A stretch of DNA of 64,000 nt from Dendrobium chrysotoxum (taxonomy: Eukaryota; Streptophyta; Magnoliopsida; Asparagales; Orchidaceae). Of this stretch, positions 57,600 through 64,000 are shown piece after piece. Below the pieces are notes generated by a model that saw only the letters and a program-made list of their open reading frames with translations, did not search any database and was not told where the DNA came from. A program made the position numbers and the translations under genes. Numbering within the stretch: position 1 is the stretch's first letter; every line of letters begins with the position of its first letter. Location: the NCBI GenBank assembly GCA_019925795.1, contig CM034309.1:25662729-25726728 (forward strand), written 5' to 3'.

Positions 57600-57840
57600 A
57601 AAAAAAAAATTTTTTAAAAACCGGCCGGCGGTTTCCCTAACCGCCGGCCAAGCGGCACGGCGAAAGGGCGCGGCCAGCCAAACCGCGCGGGCCCAGGTAG
57701 GCCGCTGGCGGGCCCAGCGCGGGCCGCAGGCGCTCCGGCGCGGTTCTGCGCCGCCGCCGGCGGCGGCGGCGGCGGTGGCCGGCCGGCCGGTTCGGCCGCC
57801 TACCCGTTCCCGGGCTCCGATTTTGGACCCGGACGGTCCA
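57600..57840. other. CpG- and GGCC-rich block upstream of the antisense promoter
   Basis: About 240 bases dominated by GCCGGC, CGGCGG and GGCCGG motifs in otherwise A/T-rich DNA, between the antisense TATA box and the 3' LTR. Open frames through it are composition artefacts. It may act as an upstream control region or heavy methylation target; this is inference. Confidence 0.5.
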
Positions 57841-58033
57841 AATTCGACGTTTTTGGGGACCCCAGACATGTTTTTCGACGTTCCGGACTCAATTTTGACA
57901 CTTTCGGAGCTCAACGGGGCCTCTATGATCAAGTTCGAGCAAACGTGTAATTCTTGGAACGCAAATTTTTGCGATTTTGCCAAAGTGAAAAGCCGACACA
58001 TATATTTTTGGACTCTTGGAGCTTTGACGTCCA

Positions 58034-58049
58034 AAAATAGGGGGGCAAC
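58034..58049 (+). other. Gypsy polypurine tract
   Basis: AATAGGGGGGCAAC-type purine run immediately before the 3' LTR, the plus-strand priming site. Confidence 0.75.
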
Positions 58050-58896
58050 TGATACGTCATCGAAAAATAATCTTGATCGGGCACAAATCTCGAGGAAAAA
58101 CTCAAGTTGGAAACTTCAAAAATTATTTCAGAGACCATTTAAACTCCGAATTCAGCAAACTTATAGTCGAACTGAGCGTCTCGGAAATACGAATCCAACG
58201 AGCCCAAGATCGTAGAATTCTGATATCATTAAGACCTTCAAATGCTTGATAAACGGTTCACGATCAAGGGATTCAATATCGGCCGTTCATCCAGATCACT
58301 CCCTATTTGCCCCTGATACCTCACATATTTACGGGCTATGCCACTCCAGAAAAACTATAAATAGCCCCTCATTTCTCTTAAGAGGGGACCCAAGCCAAGA
58401 AGAGAAGGAAGAGAAAAAGAAGAGAAGGAAGAGAAGAGAAGCCTAGGAGGGAACAACTCCTCCTCGACCACCGCCGGAACACCGCCGGAACTCCGCCGGA
58501 ACACCACCGAAGCACCACCGGACGCCCGAGGGACGCCGGAGCTCTGCCCGACACGGGAGCAACCTCGGAATTCTGCCCGACGCCAGAATTCTACCCGACG
58601 CCCGAGTGACGCCGGACTTCTTTCCAAGTGACGCCGGAATTCTGCTTGTCCTTGTAATTGATACTCATTGTAATCTGATCGTCCTGAATTTAAAGGACGA
58701 ATCAGCCTCGTGTACTTCAAACAACACTAGTGGAACTCTTTCAATTGGGCGTGGCCCCGTGGTTTTTTCCCTTTCCAGGGTTTTCCACGTAAAAATCTTG
58801 GTGTTACTATTTCGATTCTGTTTGTGTGCTGGATATACGTACAACGCTGAGACGGAAAATTAAAATCTATCGCCGCGTATATTTGGGTCCGCAATA
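58050..58896 (+). repeat. Gypsy 3' LTR
   Basis: Same length as the 5' LTR (847 bp). Of the 11 or so substitutions seen by eye, about eight are transitions. One purine-rich unit is lost and one CCGCCGGAACA unit is gained. Ends GTCCGCAATA before ATAAC. Confidence 0.95.
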
Positions 58897-58901
58897 ATAA
58901 C

Positions 58902-59376
58902 CATCCTGAATAGCAGCAAAAAAAGGACGATATCTTTGAGGAATATTTTGATGAGCAGCTTAAATTTTGGATTTCATGTTTTCAATATGGTTAACAGTTG
59001 AATATATGCATATATAAAGGTATAGAAAGAGAGAGAGAGAGAATAAGGCTAGTATTCTTGAGTAATTTTATCATTTAAAAGCAAACTCGATTTTAAATTT
59101 AAATTCATAAGCTAGAGAAGATCGATACAAGAAACTACTGTAACAATCCAAACTCTTAACTGTCAAGATATTATCCGATTTGGTCAAATAGTCTCGCAGT
59201 GTTGTTCATTTGGGGTTACTTCTAGAAGATCACCCATCCTAGGTCTATTCTTATAAGAGCATGCTTAACTTCAAATTTTTTAGTGAAATTTCAATCATTA
59301 TACCAAAAAATGTCTTTATGTTTAAGAATTTAGCTCTATTTTCTTAAGAGGTTCATAATCTCTCCCACTTAGATAA
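58902..59376. other. Flanking DNA with a possible Tekay-like LTR scrap
   Basis: No gene. A short GA run lies at 59030-59042. Around 59150-59270, GATCACCCATCCTAGG followed by GAGCATGCTTAACTTC is a phrase common in plant Tekay/Del LTRs. Confidence 0.4.
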
Positions 59377-60780
59377 ATGGCTTGTGAGTGGCCTGTACGT
59401 TGCCCATGGTTAATATATGTTCTTCGGGGTGTCGGTTTAGAAAGTGTTCGTCACCTGCAGTTCATCCATTTATATTACAATCTTATCACAGCTTTGATCG
59501 AGAGGTGGTGTCCAATGACCAATAGTTTCCACCTTACTGTTGGGGATATAATTATTACACTACAGGATGTTCAAGTCCTTCTTTGGCTCAGAGTTGCAGG
59601 TTCGGCAGTTGTTGGCCCTATTGTGATTGGAGAAGGGTTATGCTGGCAGAGTTGGCTTGATTGTTGTGATAAGCTACTCGGTAGTCACTCTGCACGTGAT
59701 ACTGTGTACCATGCTCATGGAGATGTTGATGTATAGTCCAACTTCATGATGGCTAGTGCTCAAGTGGATTCTGTGGTACCTCTCGGTGGCTTAGATAGAC
59801 TTATTATAGAAACTCCTACGATGATTTGCAACCGGTTTTATTCTTGAAACATGTTTGGGTGTACATCCTTTTCATGATATGATATTTTTTGATACCAGAC
59901 ACGTCACGATCACACGTGTCCTTGCAGTGGCTGCCCCTACTTGTGAACTTGGTCACATTTGATACGATATCTATTAGTAGTGCGGTTTTGGCACAACTAT
60001 ACAGAGAGTTGTGTCATGCGACTCGACCTACACTCACATATATTGTCGATTGTATGGCTCTTCTATAAGTATGTCATAGGAGCATTTGTACGTAGGAAGA
60101 CCAATACTTTGAGTACCTCATCTGGTTGACTTGGATAGAAGGCCACTTGGCTGCAAGTATGTATGCTCAGCTAAAATATTTTTTTTGTACCTACTAATTA
60201 TCATTACAACGATTAACTAATACATTTTTTTTGTGCAGGTGGGGTGAGGATCGAATACGAGAGATCCGTACGGGCAACACAATGACATATAGGGATGACC
60301 ATGATGGTTTGCAGCTTAGCCATGTTCATTAAACTAATTTTAACTTGAAACCTATTTTTGAAAATTAAACTGATGAACATATTCTTATGTTTTAGGTGAA
60401 GATGACTCCATACACTAACACATTTCTTGCCTCTTGAACATAGCAGTGTCATATATATGAGAAGGTATGGATAGCACATGTCCCGATCATCAGCTGGAAA
60501 CATACAAATTTAGGTGAGAGACAATTTGGCGAGGTTTAGTTCATGGATTTGGAGCCTATAGAGAGAGGGTACAAAAAGATAGATGGTTGAGGGCATGCTG
60601 ACATAGACTAGACAGTTCAGCATCGAGTGTACATCTAGCTGTGGAACAACAGGCTTATATATCTTGTTCCAGTGATTCCACCAGAAGGAAATGGTAATTA
60701 GGAGTTCGGGACATACCTTTGATGGTACAGGTCCTGGGCATCCATTTAATTGTTTAATCCTCAAAAATTGCTACCAGAAA
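59377..60780 (+). pseudogene. Plant mobile domain (PMD, MAIN-like) gene relic 2
   Basis: The longest piece (59377-59736) reads LITALIERWCPMTNSFHLTV followed by DIIITLQDVQVLLWLRV, the diagnostic start of the PMD fold. After a stop, frames give pieces such as ELCHATRPTLTYIVD (60010-60050) and, near 60490-60700, an equivalent of the HLPNRV..RRGHAD region. At least one intron-like gap (60170-60238, ending in a T-rich tract and GTGCAGG) is present, so the source gene had introns. Stops and shifts make it a relic. It is a different copy from relic 1 and somewhat better preserved at its N-terminal part. Confidence 0.7.
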
Positions 60781-61250
60781 CTCTTTTCCCAATATCTTTC
60801 GAAAAGTGATTAGTGGTATGTATCCTCACTTAGTTACAATTTCAAAGAAGTCTTTATTTTTTCAAATTTTTTGTGTGAAATAATATTTTTTTTATGAATA
60901 TACACACTAGGAAGATTTACAGTGGCAAGCATAAGGAGAATGCCAGCTCCCTTTAGTTGGTCGTTGATTAAGTTGTTGAGCTAGCAAACAGTGCAAAGAT
61001 CGATGCACGTAGATTATAGAAAAAAGATAATTTATAATTTCTCACAAGACACTACTACGTAGCACAATAAACTGCATTAACACATTAGATGTAAATTTTA
61101 ATAAGCATGGGGAAGAAAACACAACACAATCAAACATAGATACTAATACATAGCTTTACTATTTCCTAAGCAGCATATGCAGGCATGCTTGAAGTTAAGT
61201 TTGAGTTAGGCAGCACTTGAAGTTAAATTCAAACTCACACTGAAGGTATT
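60781..61250. other. Intergenic region
   Basis: A/T-rich, no gene recognised. It could contain the 3' UTR of the minus-strand stretch that follows. Confidence 0.4.
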
Positions 61251-61251
61251 G

Positions 61252-61762
61252 CTAATCCTTGCCATTGAAAATCTTCATTGGCTTGCCTTCAAATAATAAT
61301 TCCTTCATATGATTCTTATATAAATTCAAAGTGAAATCGTCCATACCAAAACACCAAGGAGAATATAAAATTACATGATCAATGTCTAGGTTGTTACAAG
61401 TAGCATCACCCGAATGGCCAGCTTCTTTCTCACGTCGTTTCTCATAATATCGCAACTATAAAAAATGAGAACTAACATGATGATGATCATGTTCCTGGAA
61501 CCTCATTTTTAGATATTTCCAACCGGCAGCATTTAGAAAATCTCCCGTCTTGTAGATTTTTTATCCTCATTACTTCAACATGCATATGCCAAAGTACACA
61601 ATCCTCATCTTCTGACCATGCATGGATGCAACGCCTAAAAATCTCATTTGCATTTGTCTTTCGCTCCGACAGACTATTAATAACATGTGTCATACAAGCA
61701 TGCATTATTCTACTTGCACTATCAAACATTTCTTTGTTTGGTATGCCTCCATACAAGACCAA
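61252..61762 (-). pseudogene. Unidentified minus-strand coding-like stretch, two possible exons
   Basis: Two neighbouring minus-strand frames look protein-like: 61762-61487 (SASRIMHACMTHVINSLSER, then FRRCIHAWSEDEDCVLWHMH) and 61455-61252 (RYYEKRREKEAGHSGDATC, then HVILYSPWCFGMDDFTLNLY). Between them is a T-rich tract ending TTTTTTATAG, a possible splice acceptor; a donor could be GGTTGGAAATAT about 78 bases upstream, which would join them. I do not recognise the family. It could be a host gene fragment or part of an unknown transposon. The lack of an upstream start region makes a full gene unlikely. Confidence 0.3.
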
Positions 61763-61817
61763 TTCATTTTAAAGGCGGGAACTAAAACCTTTACATCTTA
61801 ACTTCATATGTAAATGC

Positions 61818-61883
61818 ACTGCTTAAATAGCAAAGGTTAAAGATATCTCCACTGCTTAAATAGCAAAGGTTAAAGATATCTCA
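61818..61883. repeat. Exact 33-bp tandem duplication
   Basis: ACTGCTTAAATAGCAAAGG and what follows occurs twice with a 33-base period (61818 and 61851). The copies are identical, so the event is recent. Confidence 0.9.
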
Positions 61884-62534
61884 CCTTCATATGCATCTAG
61901 ACATTACAGTTTTGCTTAATTGGACATTAACTCTTCACAGGTCATCTGATATGATAGGTTGTTGCAAACTACATCATCATATTAATGAAGAAGGAGACAA
62001 AATGAAAAGGATCTTATGCTCTGAATAAAATTTTCGCAGAGGAATCCTAAGTGCTCACCAATTATAATTGTTCAGTAAATACTGATACTGAATTGACATA
62101 TCATGAATACACTTACCTAATTCTTTAAATGTTACAAATAAAGTAGTTAAATAAACACTAAGATTTTTTGTTTGTAATATAGAAGACTTCTACATTATAA
62201 AAATGTTACCAGCTCAGTTTAAATTCTCCCTTCTCGCTATAGCATCTCACTATCCCTACTCTACTCAAGATCATACTAGAGGTTCCACACAAGTGGTTGG
62301 CCATGTCAACCAACTCGCCAGCCATTGGCTCCCTTTTTATCACAATGCTGGCCTGCAAACTTGATCAGGCACACTCGCCCTCATCTACTCGACATCATAG
62401 AGCTCGCCTAGAGACGACTCATTGAAACCTTCCGACCTTACCTTCCTCCAATCAGTCAAGAGGCGACATATGTTAGGGTAGTGTGCAGTGTTGTACAGGC
62501 ATTCATCATAGCATTATTCCTTTGACTTTTTTTT
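61884..62534. other. Intergenic region
   Basis: About 650 bases without a recognisable gene; a T-run at 62528-62539 abuts the RTE fragment. Confidence 0.45.
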
Positions 62535-63041
62535 TTTTGTGTGATAGAAAAGTACCCCTCAAACTTAAGGGAAAATTCTATAAGATGGTGGTGAGACCTG
62601 CAATGCTTTATGGTGCTGAATGTTGGCCATTAAAAGAGAAGCATAATTCTAAGTTAAGTGTTGCAGAGATGAGGATGCTCAGGTGGATGAGTGGCTTTAC
62701 CCTTAGAGATAGGATACGAAATGAGCATATTCGTGAAAAGGTTGGAGTAGCTCCAGTGGAAGATAAGATTAGAGAGAGTCGCCTTAGATGGTTTGGTCAC
62801 GTAAAACGGCGGCCTCCCGATGACCCGGTTAGGAAAGTAGAGGTCTTAGATTTGACTTATGTTAAGAAAGGTAGAGGTAGACCTAAAAAGACTTGGTTAG
62901 AAAATATTAGAAATGATCTTTCTTTATTAGATTTAAACGAGAATTTGACTTTTAATAGGACACAATGGAGAAAAAGGATTCATGTAGCCGACCCCACGTA
63001 GTGGGATAAAGGCTTGATGTTGTTGTTGTTGTTGTTGTATT
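62535..63041 (+). mobile_element. RTE-clade LINE 3' end with (TTG)n tail
   Basis: An open frame reads KVPLKLKGKFYKMVVRPAML, YGAECWPLKEKH, VAEMRMLRWMSGFTLRDRI, RLRWFGHVKRRPPDDPVRK and GRGRPKKTWLENI, the strongly conserved C-terminal part of plant RTE reverse transcriptases. The stop falls at the TAG of 62999-63001 (CCCACGTAGTGGGAT), the usual RTE ending. It is followed by GATAAAGGCTTGATG and a (TTG)n run (63018-63038), the typical microsatellite 3' end of RTE elements. The 5' part (endonuclease and most of RT) is missing, so this is a 5'-truncated insertion; its visible frame is unbroken. Confidence 0.9.
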
Positions 63042-63497
63042 TCATGTAGCCCTCAAAGCCCTATAAATAAAGGATGAGAAGGAATATTTTGAAAATCTTT
63101 TTTTTTTTATTTCAGGACTTTTAAAGACCTTCCGATAAGAGATACTATTGCCAATTTTAGTACTCATATTCTCCAAAAAGAGAAGTATTTTAAGAGAAAT
63201 TTGATTAAATGTGTTTGATTATTTGATATTGATATAAATGAGAAGTATTTTAAGAGAAATTTGGGTAATGACCAAATCATCTTTGAACCAATGAGTAAAC
63301 ATCAAATCTACTTGATTTTTTACATTCGAAACTGCAAAGAAATCAAGCTCAGAAATCGTAGAGAGTTAATGGAATTCATCTATTTCTAGAGCAACCATTC
63401 AACAACCCTGGTGTTCTTAGATCCACAAGATACATGCAGACCAATGTCTCACAATATCAACAATTAACTTACTTTTGCAACATCCTATATCTGAAGA
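63042..63497. other. Intergenic region with a short direct repeat
   Basis: GAGAAGTATTTTAAGAGAAA occurs at about 63180 and again at 63239. No gene is seen. Confidence 0.5.
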
Positions 63498-63641
63498 GAT
63501 TATTCTGTGCGGTGTCCGAACGCGTCTGGAGGTCAATCCGGACGCCCCACATCACCCAATATACTGTGCATTAGGTGACGTGACGCGTTCGAATTGACCT
63601 CCGGACGTGCTCGAACACCGCACCTAATAATTTTTCCTACA
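63498..63641. mobile_element. Mutator-like MITE, third member
   Basis: The left end GATTATTCTGTGCGGTGTCC pairs with the right end CGAACACCGCACCTAATAAT. Inner arms around GAACGCGTCTGGAGGTCA and GACCTCCGGACGTG mirror each other, and the core ACGTGACGCGTTC matches the 4008-4183 element. No clean duplication was found. Confidence 0.7.
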
Positions 63642-64000
63642 TTTGACGATCCTACTGAAGATGTTATTCATCTCGTATTCAATAACTAACATTCATAGAT
63701 TAATGCCCAATTCCAAACATTAATTATTGGCCCTTCACCCATATAAAATAACTGTCTAGGCATCTTCTACTATTACCTTGAAAATTTTTCTATTACATAA
63801 TCGCATTGTCTAATTGTGGATATTGGTGAATCATTGCAATATCAAATCAAGATTATCGAGTCTAATTTAATTGGACTAAGCCTCATAATTATCTACTCTT
63901 CAAATGTTTTATGTAGAAAATCTATCCTTAATGTTGTGCAACTTTTTATTGGGATATGCATATGTAAAATCTTCATGCAAGTCAAGATGTAATTTCTGAT
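63642..64000. other. A/T-rich intergenic sequence at the window end
   Basis: About 360 bases; nothing recognised. Confidence 0.5.

Larger units (their letters stand above)
48462..58896 (+). mobile_element. Complete Tat-type Ty3/gypsy retrotransposon, ATAAC target duplication
   Basis: 10,435 bp with two 847-bp LTRs and perfect ATAAC copies at 48457-48461 and 58897-58901. Order: 5' LTR, primer site, gag-protease-RT-RNase H-integrase in one frame (49360-54804), a 3.2-kb 3' region holding an antisense gene (55523-57202, -), polypurine tract, 3' LTR. A second, archaeal-like RNase H domain before integrase and an antisense gene in the 3' region are traits of the Tat lineage. By eye the LTRs differ at about 11 positions plus two small indels, so it is fairly young. 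The 3' LTR ends TA in place of CA. Confidence 0.93.

Noticed and set aside
57537..58215. Long frames across the GC-rich block of the gypsy 3' region, both strands
   Set aside because: GC-rich DNA lacks stop codons by chance; the translations are low-complexity and run into the LTR.
48462..58896. Endogenous pararetrovirus interpretation of the gypsy element
   Set aside because: Paired LTRs, target duplication, an integrase D,D(35)E triad and a Tat-type gag point to a Ty3/gypsy retrotransposon; no movement protein is seen.

Overview
The window looks like a repeat-rich stretch of a flowering-plant nuclear genome. The evidence is plant-only gene families (armadillo-repeat protein, NDR1/HIN1-like LEA_2 protein, plant mobile domain), plant LTR-retrotransposon lineages (Ty1/copia with the TGGTATCAGAGC primer site; Ty3/gypsy of Tat type), plant-type LINEs, a tRNA-derived SINE, several MITE families and U-rich short introns. 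The sequence does not fix the species. Only three plausible host genes are visible: the 3' end of an armadillo-repeat gene (1-466, +), a single-exon NHL/LEA_2 gene (20940-21548, -) and a small single-exon gene for a putative plastid-targeted protein (42928-43275, +). Almost everything else is mobile DNA at different stages of decay.

Layout. 0-6.4 kb: host gene end, two decayed LINE fragments on the minus strand, a SINE with a 10-bp target duplication, a Mutator-like MITE with a 9-bp duplication, and Tourist-like MITEs flanked by TTA. 6.5-18.25 kb: one old copia element (about 4.6 kb once insertions are removed), split by a 4,955-bp single-unit TG..CA insertion with perfect AAAAG duplications (a giant solo LTR) and by a second LTR-like insertion inside its 3' LTR. 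18.3-21.9 kb: MITEs, a GC-rich TIR element and the NHL gene. 21.9-25.6 kb: a gag-less copia element with near-identical LTRs. 25.7-32.3 kb: a second giant solo LTR of the same family (6,630 bp, GGACT duplications), expanded by A/T-only 106-bp tandem repeats. 32.3-42.8 kb: a degenerate tandem region, an LTR remnant, a broken plant-mobile-domain gene, a MITE and two LINE fragments. 42.9-48.5 kb: the small plastid gene, MITEs, and an ORF1-only LINE bounded by a 15-bp duplication. 48.46-58.90 kb: a complete young Tat-type gypsy element (847-bp LTRs, ATAAC duplications). Its gag-pol reads in one frame broken only by seven stop codons, and it carries an antisense, intron-containing gene with its own TATA box. 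59-64 kb: a second plant-mobile-domain relic, an unidentified minus-strand coding-like stretch, an RTE LINE tail and another MITE.

The most interesting system is the antisense gene inside the gypsy element: TATA box, start codon, an N-terminal region like the plant 'putative gypsy type transposon' domain, a 74-nt canonical intron and an acidic-tailed coiled-coil second exon. Second is the giant-LTR family, whose upstream region is packed with WRKY-type W-boxes and whose transcribed part holds repeated near-palindromes. All readings come from inspection by eye; family names rest on recognised motifs, not on database searches.
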